Part shown: positions 40,456 through 49,656 of the stretch, piece by piece | Numbering within the stretch: the stretch's first letter is position 1 | Layout: the number at the start of each line of letters is the position of its first letter | DNA from: Azospirillum halopraeferens DSM 3675 | GTDB lineage: Bacteria > Pseudomonadota > Alphaproteobacteria > Azospirillales > Azospirillaceae | Direction of reading: 5' to 3' | Length of the DNA: 64,000 nucleotides | NCBI RefSeq assembly: GCF_000429625.1 | Contig: NZ_AUCF01000001.1 | Coordinates: 558,001-622,000 of the forward strand | Notes under the pieces: generated by a model | What the model was told of the DNA's origin: nothing | The model's input: the letters and a program-made list of their open reading frames with translations, nothing else | The model's database searches: none | Made by a program: the position numbers and the translations under genes

Positions 40456-42029
40456 CAGTTCGGCTTCACCGCGCCGGCGTTGCGCCCGAAGCACAGGGCG
40501 CCGGCCGGAGTGAGGCAGACCGGCGGCCCGTCCGGCCGCGTCAGCAGTACATAGGACGGCGTGTACAGGGGCACCGCCGCCACATGGTCCCGCAGGATGC
40601 GGTCGATGGCCGCGTAGAGGGTGTGGCGGCGATCCTCTTCCAGGGTGACGCGCGCCTCCTCGATCAGGGCATCCACCTCCGGGTGGGCGAAGCGCGATAC
40701 GTTGAACGGGCTGGTGGAATGCCACAGGGGCCCCAGAACGCTCATCATCTCGGGATAGTCGGCGGTCCAGCCGCCGAGGAACAGCGGGAGTTCGCCGGCC
40801 GTTGCGGCGGCCAGATAGGCGCTGCGTTCCATGATCCGCACCCCGACCGGCCGGCCGAGGACACTGCCGACACGATCGGCCAGATAGGACAGCTCATTGC
40901 GGTGCACGCTGATCCCGGCGATCTCCAGAGGCGGCAGCGGAGTGCCGGATATCGTGCCGGGAGGGGTGGCGGGCGCGGGTGCCGCCGCCTCTCCCACCCG
41001 CTCGCGGTTCGCGGCGTGGCCGGCGAGTCCGGGAACGGTGAAGCCCGACAGGGGCACCGCCGCCTCGGCATACAGTGCGCGGCCCAGCCCGGCGGAGTCG
41101 ACGGCAGCGGCGATGGCGGCACGCACGTCCCGGTCGGCGAAAGGCGGATAGCGGCTTCCGTTCAGCCCGAGATACCGGAACTGGACGCGCCGGAACAGGA
41201 GCGCCCGGTCCCGGTAGCGCGGGTTGCCCAGCACCCGGCCCACACCGTCATCGGACACCACCGCCACATCCAGCATCCCGGCGTCATAGGCGTTCAGAAC
41301 CGCGTCGATCCCGGTCAGCACGGCATAGCGCACCGCGTCGACCGGCGGCGGGGCACCCCAGTATCCGGGGGCCGCCGCCAGATGCAGGGACACGTTGGGG
41401 GTCCAGCGCTCCAGGCGGAACGGCCCGGTTCCGGCGGAACGGTGGCGGTGCCAGTCGGGATCGTTCCGTGCCACGGACACGTCGAAGATGTACATGGGAT
41501 AGCCGGCGAACAGGGCATCCGGTCCCGTCAGGGTGATCTCCACCGTGTCGGCGTCGACCACCTCCACACCGCTCAACCCCTGCGCCGTACCCGCGGTCAG
41601 TTCCGCGGCGCCGGCCACGTTGCGCAAGAGAAAGGCGAACAAACCGGGCCGGCGGCCCGGCCGCAGGATCTCCTCCAGGCTCTCCTTCACCGCCGTGGCA
41701 TCAAGCGGCCGGCCGGTGTGGAAACGCACGCCGTCGCGCAGGTGGAAACGCCAGACGCGCCCATCCTCCAGCCCTTCCCAGCGCACCGCCAGGGCAGGCT
41801 GTGGCCGGCCTTCCGGCCCCGGTGCCGTCAGCCCTTCATAGACAAGGTCGAGCACCTGGAAGCCGACCTGCCCGAACAACCCCGACGGATCAAGGGTCGG
41901 CGGGTCATTCGCAAGATTGACGTCGATACCCCGCGCCACCGACACTCCCGGAGCGCACAGGAATGCAACCACCATCACAGCGCGCAGTAAGCCGCTCAGG
42001 AACCTCAGAGAAGCGCAGCGAATGCCCAT
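40455..42029 (-). CDS. ABC transporter substrate-binding protein, family 5 (peptide/nickel type)
   Basis: A 524-residue periplasmic protein with a signal peptide (about residues 1-33, AVMVVAFLCAPGVSVA). The SBP_bac_5 fold is shown by DPPTLDPSGLFGQVGFQVLDLVYEGLT, WRFHLRDGVRFHTGRPLDATAVKESLE, AGTGPFRLERW and PLYTPSYVLL. The ligand cannot be read; peptides, nickel complexes or other oligomers are possible. It heads the three-gene operon. The ribosome site is weak, and a large imperfect palindrome lies just upstream. Confidence 0.9.
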   Translation of the reverse strand: MGIRCASLRFLSGLLRAVMVVAFLCAPGVSVARGIDVNLANDPPTLDPSGLFGQVGFQVLDLVYEGLTAPGPEGRPQPALAVRWEGLEDGRVWRFHLRDGVRFHTGRPLDATAVKESLEEILRPGRRPGLFAFLLRNVAGAAELTAGTAQGLSGVEVVDADTVEITLTGPDALFAGYPMYIFDVSVARNDPDWHRHRSAGTGPFRLERWTPNVSLHLAAAPGYWGAPPPVDAVRYAVLTGIDAVLNAYDAGMLDVAVVSDDGVGRVLGNPRYRDRALLFRRVQFRYLGLNGSRYPPFADRDVRAAIAAAVDSAGLGRALYAEAAVPLSGFTVPGLAGHAANRERVGEAAAPAPATPPGTISGTPLPPLEIAGISVHRNELSYLADRVGSVLGRPVGVRIMERSAYLAAATAGELPLFLGGWTADYPEMMSVLGPLWHSTSPFNVSRFAHPEVDALIEEARVTLEEDRRHTLYAAIDRILRDHVAAVPLYTPSYVLLTRPDGPPVCLTPAGALCFGRNAGAVKPN

Positions 42030-42053
42030 ATATTCAACTTACCGTTCATCGGG

Positions 42054-42106
42054 TTCACGCCTTCACGCCCTCCGGGCTTCTTGCCGGGCGGGTGTGACGG
42101 CGTGAA
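42054..42106. promoter_or_regulatory. 17-bp imperfect palindrome upstream of the ABC operon
   Basis: TTCACGCCTTCACGCCC at 42054-42070 pairs with 42090-42106, with two mismatches and a 19-base centre. It lies 25 bases before the binding-protein start and 62 bases after the RHH gene stop. It could terminate the RHH transcript or act as an attenuator or operator for the transporter. No U-tract is present. Confidence 0.45.
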
Positions 42107-42168
42107 TATCATAGGATGAACGGCAGCGGTAGGACCGGAATTGACACAGCATCAGCCGGTCCGCAGGG

Positions 42169-42561
42169 TCAGGCGAAGCGGACACCATCCTCGTGCAGGC
42201 CGGGCAACGGATGAATGCGGCCGCGCAGGCCGGACGACACCGCGCCGGCACCGACCACGCCATCGCAGGGCCAGGTGTCGGGATCACCTGCACCGTCGCG
42301 GACATGAAGAAGAATATAGACCCGCAGAGCCGCTTCGATCCGCTCCCGCGCTGCCGGTTCGGCATCGACCGTGGTCGTCGTCGCGACCTCCCGGACGATC
42401 CGCCCCGTCGTGCTGTCCCGGTCGTGCGCGATGCGATCGAGCACGTCCCAGAGATAGGCGCTGATGCGGATCACCGTTCGGCGGCCGTTGACGACGATGG
42501 TCCGGCTGATCTCTTCCTCACCGTCGAGAGCATCCATCGCGGCATCAAGAATGCTGGACAT
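42169..42561 (-). CDS. Ribbon-helix-helix domain protein
   Basis: A 130-residue protein. Residues 20-65 have the RHH_4-type pattern (SRTIVVNGRRTVIRISAYLWDVLDRIAHDR, then TTGRIVREV), a beta strand followed by two helices usual in small DNA-binding proteins. The C-terminal 65 residues (ERIEAALRVYILLHVRDG and a Gly-rich end) are not recognised. It may regulate neighbouring genes, by inference from position only. A purine-rich GGGAGG lies before ATG 42561. Confidence 0.7.
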   Translation of the reverse strand: MSSILDAAMDALDGEEEISRTIVVNGRRTVIRISAYLWDVLDRIAHDRDSTTGRIVREVATTTTVDAEPAARERIEAALRVYILLHVRDGAGDPDTWPCDGVVGAGAVSSGLRGRIHPLPGLHEDGVRFA

Positions 42562-42736
42562 GGCCTGTGCCTCCCGATCGGACCGGCGCGAAGCGTTGCC
42601 GATCCCTGTGTTGTTTCCCGCCGGCGGTTGCACCCGGTACGACCCGCCGGTCTTGCGGGCCCGCACCTGCACTCTCTGGCATGCACACCACCGACCTCCT
42701 ATCGAGTCCTCTTTGCCCACAGAAACCTGAACGGCC

Positions 42737-43792
42737 CTATGGCTGAATTCGCGGCCGGAAGAACAGGGCCAGACGCGTGACCAGCCTGACCAGATCGGGC
42801 TGCCGGCCGATATCCATCTTGGCGAACACGGTTTGAAGCTGCGTGCGAACGGTGTTGAGTGACGTTCCATACTTCTGGGCAACCTGCTCCGGACGATCCC
42901 CCTGGCCTATGGCCAGGGCGACCCGGGATTCGGCCGGCGTCAGGCCGTACATCGTCGTCAGCGCAGATGCCGGGACGTCTGCCGTTTCATGGGGATCGAA
43001 CACGCTGACCATCGCCATTCCCGCCCCGCTCCGATCCGTATGAACGGAGAACGGCGCCACCTTCACCAGATACTCGTCCTGTTGCTCGCCGCTGACCCGC
43101 AGAAGATCGAAGCCATTCGGATCGCCGTTCGCCAGCACCGCGGCGAGTTTCGTATAGAAATCATCGTTCTCCGCCGGCATCCTGAACCGGATGCGGCCGC
43201 CCATGAGCCCGAATGCGGTGGACTCTCCCAGCATCGCCCTCATGGTGCTGTTTGCGTCCACCAGAATGCCCGACGCCGTGATGACCGCGACCCCGCCGGA
43301 ATTGGCGTCCAGTGGATTGGACGTCAGCCCCCCCAACGCACCGAGCCAGGCGCGCGGACCGAGAAGCGGACCCGAACCGCGCAAGGACTGCGCCAGCTTG
43401 TCCGTGATGTCCACGCGGCAGAGGTAGGATCCGGTGCCGGCCAGAACCTCATGGGTCACCAGGTATATCCGTCCGTCGGGATACTCCTTCGTAAACTGCG
43501 CGAAGCGGTGATTGCGCCGGAACTGCTGGGCCTGCGATAGCCAGGCGTCCGGCTCGCGGTAAGGCTCGGGCCCGATGAACCGGCGGTGCTCCAGCGACGC
43601 ACGGAAGACGTCCGCATACGTGGGCGACCGCGAAAAGTCGAGAAACGAGAATACTTTCGAATTCCTCTCGTTCGAGTGGCAAACCCGATCCTCATGATCG
43701 AACACCATGAGCGCGGCCCCGGTGGCATTCGCATTTTCAATGATGAGTTGCGTTGCGCTCATGGTGGTCGCCGAACGGGGTGACACGCTCAT
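42737..43792 (-). CDS. PAS-domain LuxR-type transcriptional regulator
   Basis: A 351-residue regulator. Two PAS-like regions are visible: residues about 10-125 (ATGAALMVFDHEDRVCHSN) and about 165-270 (GGVAVITASGILVDANSTMRAML). The C-terminal 65 residues are a LuxR HTH: YGLTPAESRVALAIGQG, EQVAQKYGTSLNTVRTQLQTVFAKM. There is no receiver domain, so it probably senses a small ligand or redox state directly. AAGGA stands before ATG 43792. The target genes are unknown; the neighbouring ABC operon is one candidate. Confidence 0.85.
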   Translation of the reverse strand: MSVSPRSATTMSATQLIIENANATGAALMVFDHEDRVCHSNERNSKVFSFLDFSRSPTYADVFRASLEHRRFIGPEPYREPDAWLSQAQQFRRNHRFAQFTKEYPDGRIYLVTHEVLAGTGSYLCRVDITDKLAQSLRGSGPLLGPRAWLGALGGLTSNPLDANSGGVAVITASGILVDANSTMRAMLGESTAFGLMGGRIRFRMPAENDDFYTKLAAVLANGDPNGFDLLRVSGEQQDEYLVKVAPFSVHTDRSGAGMAMVSVFDPHETADVPASALTTMYGLTPAESRVALAIGQGDRPEQVAQKYGTSLNTVRTQLQTVFAKMDIGRQPDLVRLVTRLALFFRPRIQP

Positions 43793-43975
43793 CTTCTGTA
43801 TTCCTTTCACGGCCCCGGCGTCATACAGCAAACGCAGTATGGACGGACGAATTCCACCTGCAAGACCGCAGTTGGCGAAACGGACCGCCGGAGTCCGGAG
43901 AAAGAGTCTCGGGAGACGGGTTGAAGACACGCGATAATAATCGCTTGGATGGCGCCGGGAGCCGTCCGCCTGCCG

Positions 43976-45316
43976 TCACATCCCCGGTTCGTACGGGACA
44001 ACCCGGTTGCGGCCTTCCCGCTTTGCGCGGTAGAGGGCGAGATCGGCGCGGTGAATGGCCTGATCGAGGGTGTCGCACCCCCCCTCCACCCCCGCAATGC
44101 CGATGCTGACGGTCACGTGGAAGCGTCCATTCGGGCCGGCGATGCCCAGGCGCGCCAGGTAGCGGCGCAGGCGCTCGGCGACGACGCGCGCTTCGTCCAC
44201 GGTGGTGCCGGGAAGGCAGACCATGAACTCCTCCCCGCCCAGGCGGCCGAGGATGTCGTACTCGCGCAGGATCGACTGGCAGGCGCCGGCCACCGCCCGC
44301 AACGCGTCGTCACCGACGGCGTGCCCGAAGCTGTCGTTGACCGACTTGAAGTGGTCGACGTCGAGAACGAGAACCGACATGGGCTGGTGAAAGCGGCTGG
44401 ACCGTGCCAGCGCCTGCCGGGACATCTCCATGAAGGAGCGGCGGTTGTAAATGCCCGTCAGCGGGTCCCTGGATGCCATGTCACGCAGCGCCTCCTCCAT
44501 GTTGCGCCGCTCCGTATAGTCGTAGATCCAGGCGAGGTTGACCTCCACCCCCTGTATGACGGCCTGGTTCACCGAGAACAGCGTCCAAAAGGCGGAGCCG
44601 TCGGCGCGCCGGAACTGCACCTCCATGTTGAGCACTGAGCCGGAGCCCTTCAACTCCTCGACGACCCGGCCGCGCTGGTGGTCATCCACATAATAGTCGC
44701 GGGCGCGCGAGCCGACGATGCGATCGCGCGGCAGCCCCACCAACTCGGCGAACCGGGTGTTGGCGAACTGGATGATTCCGGTGTCGCGCCGCGAGACGGA
44801 CACGCCGATGGGACTCTGTTCCAGTATGACGTCGAGGCGGGCGTCGTCAGGCGCGTCCTCCATCGCGTGGATGACCCCGGCGATCGCGCCGGCGTCCGCG
44901 GCGTCCCGGAAGACCGCCTTGCGGGCGGTGCGGTGGCGGGGGGCGTCGGTGAAGACATGCAGGGCATAGGTCACGCCGTCGGGCCCGGTGAACGGCCCCG
45001 CGACCTCGTTCAGCCGCACACCCGTTCCGTCGGGACGCGCGAAACAGCGTTGATGGCCGCCGTCCGCGGACGGTCCGGCATCAGCGGCGTCCCACCCAAG
45101 CGCCGCCAGGTCGCTGCCGGCCAGCGCGCCGGGTGCGCGTCCGAGCAGCGCGTGCAGGGATGGATTGGCGTAAGCGATCCGACCGGACGGATCGGCGATG
45201 CAGACACCCGCCGGAAGGGCGTCAAACATCACCCATGCGCTTTGCCAGCCGGCCTCGACACGGGTCATCGGCGCCATCATGGGGGCAATCGTGTCCAACA
45301 TCTGCCGATTTTGCAC
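43976..45316 (-). CDS. PAS-GGDEF diguanylate cyclase
   Basis: A 446-residue cytosolic protein that should make cyclic di-GMP. PAS domain 1 is near residues 25-125 and PAS domain 2 near 160-270 (LEQSPIGVSVSRRDTGIIQFANTRFAEL). The GGDEF domain has DPLTGIYNRRSFMEM, DVDHFKSVNDSFGHAVGDDAL and the active-site GGEEF (about residues 360-364). The inhibitory I-site RxxD (REYD) sits exactly five residues before it, so product inhibition is expected. The start is GTG 45316; ATG 45301 is also possible. Confidence 0.93.
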   Translation of the reverse strand: MQNRQMLDTIAPMMAPMTRVEAGWQSAWVMFDALPAGVCIADPSGRIAYANPSLHALLGRAPGALAGSDLAALGWDAADAGPSADGGHQRCFARPDGTGVRLNEVAGPFTGPDGVTYALHVFTDAPRHRTARKAVFRDAADAGAIAGVIHAMEDAPDDARLDVILEQSPIGVSVSRRDTGIIQFANTRFAELVGLPRDRIVGSRARDYYVDDHQRGRVVEELKGSGSVLNMEVQFRRADGSAFWTLFSVNQAVIQGVEVNLAWIYDYTERRNMEEALRDMASRDPLTGIYNRRSFMEMSRQALARSSRFHQPMSVLVLDVDHFKSVNDSFGHAVGDDALRAVAGACQSILREYDILGRLGGEEFMVCLPGTTVDEARVVAERLRRYLARLGIAGPNGRFHVTVSIGIAGVEGGCDTLDQAIHRADLALYRAKREGRNRVVPYEPGM

Positions 45317-45406
45317 ATCGTTTTGTATGACCGCAATCGGGCTATCGGCTTACGCGTAGCGACAATGGCGAAATCCATCACCGGTGTGCCATTCTGTCGC
45401 GGATGA

Positions 45407-46447
45407 TTAGCCCCCGAAGCACGTTCCGGCGGCTCGCACGACATCCGAGAGCCGAACCGCAGCGTCTTCGTCGGCGGGCAGGCCCAGGCGCAGCAGGTCC
45501 GGGCGGTCGGGAAATCGGCGGACCAGTATGCCCGCCCGGCCAAGCGCCCTGTACAGGGCCGGTGCGCGGGCATCGCGGATCAGGCGGAACAGATCGGTCC
45601 CGCCGTCCACCACCAGCCCGCCGCCGGTCAGCCGGCGGTCCAGGGCGGCCGACGCATCGGCCAGCCGGCGTCGCGTCGCCTGCGCCCAGGCATCATCCTC
45701 CAGCGCCGCGGTGCCGATGGCCAGCGCCGGGCCGGCCACGGCCCACGGCCCGACCGCGGCACGCACCGCCGCCGCCAGCACCGGCTCCGCCAGCGCGAAT
45801 CCGAGGCGCACCCCGGCCAGTCCGTAGAACTTGCCGAACGACCGCAGCGCCACCAGCCCCTGCCGCTCCCCCGCCGCCGCGGCCACGGACGCGGCGGGGG
45901 CCACATCGGCGAACGCCTCGTCGACCACCAGCCAGCCGCCGCGGGCCGCCTGCCGCTCCGCCACGGCCAGAATTTCGTCGGGCGGCACGATGCGGCCGTC
46001 CGGGTTGTTGGGGTTGACGACGACGACGACGTCCGCATCCCCCGCGTCCGCCACCGCCGCCACGGTCGCCACCGCGTGGCCGGCGGCGGCCCAGCCGCGG
46101 GCGTGCTCGGCATAGGTGGGGCCCGCCACGGCGACGCGGCCGGGCGGGCGCAGCCGCGGCAGCACCTGGATCAGCGCCTGGGACCCCGGCGCCGCCGCCA
46201 CCCGGTCGGGTCCGGCGGCGCCGTACCGCCGGGCGGCGGTCCGGCGCAGCCGCTCCTCCGCCGCGGCACCGGGCAGCCGGGTCCAGGCCTCGGCGGGAAG
46301 ATCCGGCAGCGGATAGGGCCAGGGGTTGATCCCCGTGGACAGGTCGATCCACGGTTCGGGCGCCCCGGGGAAGGCGGCGCGCGCGGCGTCCAGGTCGCCG
46401 CCGTGCAGCACCGTTCCGCCCTTGGTGCCGTTCCCCGTTTGCGCCAT
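45407..46447 (-). CDS. cobD: Threonine-phosphate decarboxylase (CobD; CobC in the Pseudomonas scheme)
   Basis: A 346-residue class I PLP enzyme of the HisC-like fold. It makes aminopropanol phosphate for the nucleotide loop of cobalamin. Features: LHGGDLDAARAAFP and DLSTGINPWPYP at the N-terminus (typical of CobC/CobD), VVVNPNNPDGRI, WLVVDEAFADVAP, the PLP lysine in SFGKFYGLAGVRLGFA, and LRLGLP near the C-terminus. It is divergent from cbiB with a 42-base gap, so the two cobalamin genes share a promoter region. Confidence 0.92.
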   Translation of the reverse strand: MAQTGNGTKGGTVLHGGDLDAARAAFPGAPEPWIDLSTGINPWPYPLPDLPAEAWTRLPGAAAEERLRRTAARRYGAAGPDRVAAAPGSQALIQVLPRLRPPGRVAVAGPTYAEHARGWAAAGHAVATVAAVADAGDADVVVVVNPNNPDGRIVPPDEILAVAERQAARGGWLVVDEAFADVAPAASVAAAAGERQGLVALRSFGKFYGLAGVRLGFALAEPVLAAAVRAAVGPWAVAGPALAIGTAALEDDAWAQATRRRLADASAALDRRLTGGGLVVDGGTDLFRLIRDARAPALYRALGRAGILVRRFPDRPDLLRLGLPADEDAAVRLSDVVRAAGTCFGG

Positions 46448-46489
46448 GATCACCCTCCCCGCCCGCCGCACCGAATCCCCGGAGTCCCC

Positions 46490-47452
46490 GTGGACGCCCA
46501 TCTGTCCGTCCTTGCCGCCGCCCTGATCATCGAGGCGGCCATCGGCTACCCGGACGCCTTGCTCGCCCGCATCGGCCACCCGGTGGTGTGGTTCGGTGCC
46601 CTCATAGACCGGCTGGACCGGATGCTCAACCACGACGACGCGGAGCCGTGGCGGCGCCGGCTTGCCGGAGTGCTGGCGCTGGCCATCCTGCTGACGGTGG
46701 TCGGCGTCGCGGCCGCCGCCGTTGCCGCGGCGGTCCGGGTGCTGCCGGGCGGCTGGCTGCTGGAGGCGGCGCTGGCCTCCGCCCTGCTGGCTCAGCGCAG
46801 TCTCTACGATCACGTGTTCGAGGTGGCCCACGCCCTGCGTCTGGGCGGGCTGGAGGGCGGGCGGGCGGCGGTGGGGCGCATCGTCGGCCGCAACCCGGCC
46901 ACCCTGGACGAGCACGGGGTGTGCCGGGCCGGCATCGAGAGCCTGGCGGAGAACTTCTCCGACGGGATCGTGGCGCCGGCGGTCTGGCTGGCGATCGGCG
47001 GCCTGCCGGGCATCGCGCTGTACAAGGCCATCAACACCGCCGACAGCATGATCGGCCACCGCACGCCGCGCCACAAGAGCTTCGGCTGGGCCGCCGCCCG
47101 CCTGGACGACCTGGTCAACCTGCCCGGCTCCCGCCTGTCGGCGCTGCTGATCGCCGCCGGGGCGCGGCTGACGCCGGGGGCCGACGCCGGCGCCGCCCTC
47201 GCCTCGGTGCGCCGGGACGCCCGCCGCCACCGCTCGCCCAACGCCGGCTGGCCGGAGGCGGCGATGGCCGGCGCGCTCGACCTGCGCCTGGGGGGCCCGC
47301 GCACCTACGGCGCCACCCGGATCATGGACGCCTGGATGGGCCCCGGCCGCACCGCCGCCACGCCCGCCGACATCGACCGGGCGCTGGCCGTTTACGTGCG
47401 GGCCTGCGCCGTGCTGCTGGGCGCCGCGGTGGTGCTGGCGGCCCTGCTCTGA
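46490..47452 (+). CDS. cbiB: Adenosylcobinamide-phosphate synthase (CbiB; CobD in the Pseudomonas scheme)
   Basis: A 320-residue membrane protein that joins aminopropanol or its phosphate to adenosylcobyric acid. Family signatures: IEAAIGYPDALLARIGHPVVWFG, IVGRNPATLDEHGVCRAGIESLAENFSDGIVAPAVW, ALYKAINTADSMIGHRTPRHKSFGW, RLDDLVNLPGSRL and SPNAGWPEAAMAGAL. About four or five membrane helices. GGAG precedes GTG 46490. The product of the divergent cobD gene is its direct partner in the pathway. Confidence 0.95.
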   Translation: MDAHLSVLAAALIIEAAIGYPDALLARIGHPVVWFGALIDRLDRMLNHDDAEPWRRRLAGVLALAILLTVVGVAAAAVAAAVRVLPGGWLLEAALASALLAQRSLYDHVFEVAHALRLGGLEGGRAAVGRIVGRNPATLDEHGVCRAGIESLAENFSDGIVAPAVWLAIGGLPGIALYKAINTADSMIGHRTPRHKSFGWAAARLDDLVNLPGSRLSALLIAAGARLTPGADAGAALASVRRDARRHRSPNAGWPEAAMAGALDLRLGGPRTYGATRIMDAWMGPGRTAATPADIDRALAVYVRACAVLLGAAVVLAALL

Positions 47453-47559
47453 GCGGAACCGGGCGGCGGCGGATCGCACTTATGTCGCAGGGACGGCCAT
47501 TGCGCACCGGCGCCCGCCCGCCTAGGGTGGCATGTCCCTTCCTGCCCAATTCCGACCGG

Positions 47560-48555
47560 ATGTCCCGCTCCAACGACTTCGCGCAGGCGTTCGCCGCCGC
47601 TCACGCCGACCTCGGCCTTGCCCGCGTCTCGGTCACCCACATCCTGCAAAGAATTGCCGAGGACCCGGCCTTCCTGTTCGGGGAGGAGTTGCGGAGCTTC
47701 GGCGGCCAGTGCCCGGTGCACGCCGGCACCAACCCGGAGGACCGCGACAAGGTCGCCGTCAACACGCTGCTGGCGTTCCTCTTCCACGGGCTGAAGACGT
47801 TCATGGAAACCCACCTGCCCGCCGACGGCGCGGGCAGCATCCCGCTGGTGCCGCCGCCCCGCTCGCCGTACCGGGAGGCGCTGGCCGACCCGGCGGCGCG
47901 CGCCGCGGCGCCGCCGGAGGTGCTGGTCTCCTACCTGCGCGACAGCACCTGCCATCTCCTGGACGAGGTGATCACCCGCTGGGCGGCCGAGGTGCTGGCG
48001 GAGGAGGAGCGCTGCCGGCAGCAGGGCGGCGGTTCCATCACCACCGTCGCCGCGGCCAGCTTCGTGCTGCGCACGATCCTGGAGGGATCGGAGCTGTACC
48101 AGCGTGCCGGGTACGACATGCTGTCGATCACCAAGACCGGCAGCCACACCGCCATCCACATCTGCTGGTCGCTGGTGGAGGCGGCACCGCTGCTGGTGCC
48201 GGGCCGCGACGCCGCCTTCTACGACGATCTGGTGCGGCGCAGCCTGAAGCAGGTGGTGCCCCTGTCGGTGTCCAGCCTGGGCATGCTGGTCCACTACATG
48301 GAGGCCAGCGGCATGGAGCCGCCGGACGGTCTGGCCATCCACCTGCTGCCCAAGGACCAGACCGCCTTCGCCCTCGACGACGCCGGACTGATCCGTCTGC
48401 GCGCCGCGCCCATCACCCCGTTCCGCAAACCGGACGAGCAGCATTACACCGGCTGCCCCGCCTTCTATGTGCCGGGCCTGATCAAGCTCTACATGGACAC
48501 GGTGGCATCCATCGCCCGGGACCACGGCGTCTACGCGCGCCTGGCCGAACGCTGA
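47560..48555 (+). CDS. Uncharacterised protein, first of a tandem paralogue pair
   Basis: A 331-residue protein with no signal peptide or membrane helix, which I do not recognise. It is clearly homologous along its whole length to the next gene. Shared blocks: NDFAQAF (residues 5-11), GQCPV (49-53), a CHLLDEVITRWAAEVLAEEE helix (131-150), LSITKTGSHTAIHICWSL (188-205), PGRDAAFYDDLVRRSLKQV (214-232), SLGMLVHYMEAS (239-250) and EQHYTGCPAFYV (293-304). Cysteines 51, 131, 152, 202 and 299 are conserved in the pair, hinting at a metal or redox site. It follows cbiB by 107 bases. The start ATG 47560 has a weak ribosome site. Confidence 0.75.
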   Translation: MSRSNDFAQAFAAAHADLGLARVSVTHILQRIAEDPAFLFGEELRSFGGQCPVHAGTNPEDRDKVAVNTLLAFLFHGLKTFMETHLPADGAGSIPLVPPPRSPYREALADPAARAAAPPEVLVSYLRDSTCHLLDEVITRWAAEVLAEEERCRQQGGGSITTVAAASFVLRTILEGSELYQRAGYDMLSITKTGSHTAIHICWSLVEAAPLLVPGRDAAFYDDLVRRSLKQVVPLSVSSLGMLVHYMEASGMEPPDGLAIHLLPKDQTAFALDDAGLIRLRAAPITPFRKPDEQHYTGCPAFYVPGLIKLYMDTVASIARDHGVYARLAER

Positions 48556-48578
48556 TCCGCCACCGTCGCGCCACCGCC

Positions 48579-49604
48579 ATGACCCGCCCCAACGACTTCG
48601 CCCAAGCCTACCTCGCCGCCCACGCCGAGGCCGGGCTCACCCGCATTTCGGTCGCCCACATCCTGCACCGCATCGCCGCGGAGCCCGGCTACCTCTTCGA
48701 TCCGGAGTTCAGCCGGCTGGCCGGCCAGTGCCCGGTGCGCCACGATACGCGGCAGGAGGATCCGGAGAAGGTGGTGGTGAACACCACGCTCGCGGTGCTT
48801 TATGATTCGCTGCGCCGCTTCATCGTCGGCCGGCTGCCGCTGGACGCCGAGGGGCGCCTGCGCCTGCCGCCGCCGCCGGAAAGCCCTTATGGCGTCCATC
48901 CCGACGATACCGCGGCGCTGGCGGGCCTGTCGGCGGAGGACCTGTGCGCCTTCCTGCGCGATTGCACCTGCCACCTGCTGGACGCCCTCATCACCCGCTG
49001 GGCGGCCGGCGTGCTGGCGGAGGAGGAGTCCTGCCGGCAGGCCGGCGACGGCATCACCGCCGGCGCCGCCGCCAGCTTCGTCCTCGCCCGCATGCTGGAG
49101 ACCTCCGCCCTCTACACCAAGAGCGGCTACGATCTGCTGTCGATCACCAAGACCGGCAGCCACACCGCCCTGCACGTCTGCTGGAGCCTGGCCGAAGCGG
49201 CGCCGCTGCTGCTGCCCGGCCGCGACGCGGCCTTCTACGACGCCCTGGTCCGGCGCAGCCTGAAGCAGGTGCTGCCGCTGTCCATGGGCAGCCTGGGCAT
49301 GCTGGTGCGCTACATGGAAGGCAGCGCCATCGAAGCGGCCGACCACCAGGCCACCCACGTGCTGCCGCTGCACCAGGGCGCGTTCGTCCTGAACGACGGC
49401 GGAGGCGAGCCGTTCATCCGCCTGTCCACCGCACCCATCGTCCCCACCGCCAAGCCGGGGGAGCAGCACTACACCGGCTGCCCCGCCTTCTACGTCACCG
49501 GCATGATCGAGCTGTACATGGAGATCGTGCTGGCCGCTGCGGCGGCGTACGGGGTGTGGGACCGCCTGCAGGACCGCACCGCGCCGGCCGCGCCGCGCAC
49601 TTGA
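48579..49604 (+). CDS. Uncharacterised protein, second of a tandem paralogue pair
   Basis: A 341-residue protein of the same unrecognised family as its upstream neighbour, 23 bases away. The conserved cysteines are 51, 131, 152, 201 and 301. A four-residue insertion near 275-280 and a Pro/Ala-rich tail distinguish it. A 33-base stretch (49138-49170) is identical to 48121-48153 in the first copy, consistent with tandem duplication followed by divergence or conversion. Both copies keep every strongly patterned motif, so both are probably functional. The two might form a heteromer. No function is proposed. Confidence 0.75.
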   Translation: MTRPNDFAQAYLAAHAEAGLTRISVAHILHRIAAEPGYLFDPEFSRLAGQCPVRHDTRQEDPEKVVVNTTLAVLYDSLRRFIVGRLPLDAEGRLRLPPPPESPYGVHPDDTAALAGLSAEDLCAFLRDCTCHLLDALITRWAAGVLAEEESCRQAGDGITAGAAASFVLARMLETSALYTKSGYDLLSITKTGSHTALHVCWSLAEAAPLLLPGRDAAFYDALVRRSLKQVLPLSMGSLGMLVRYMEGSAIEAADHQATHVLPLHQGAFVLNDGGGEPFIRLSTAPIVPTAKPGEQHYTGCPAFYVTGMIELYMEIVLAAAAAYGVWDRLQDRTAPAAPRT

Positions 49605-49656
49605 CGGACGCGCCGCACTCCCTATGTTGGCGGCCTGCCGCAATGCGAGGTGATCC

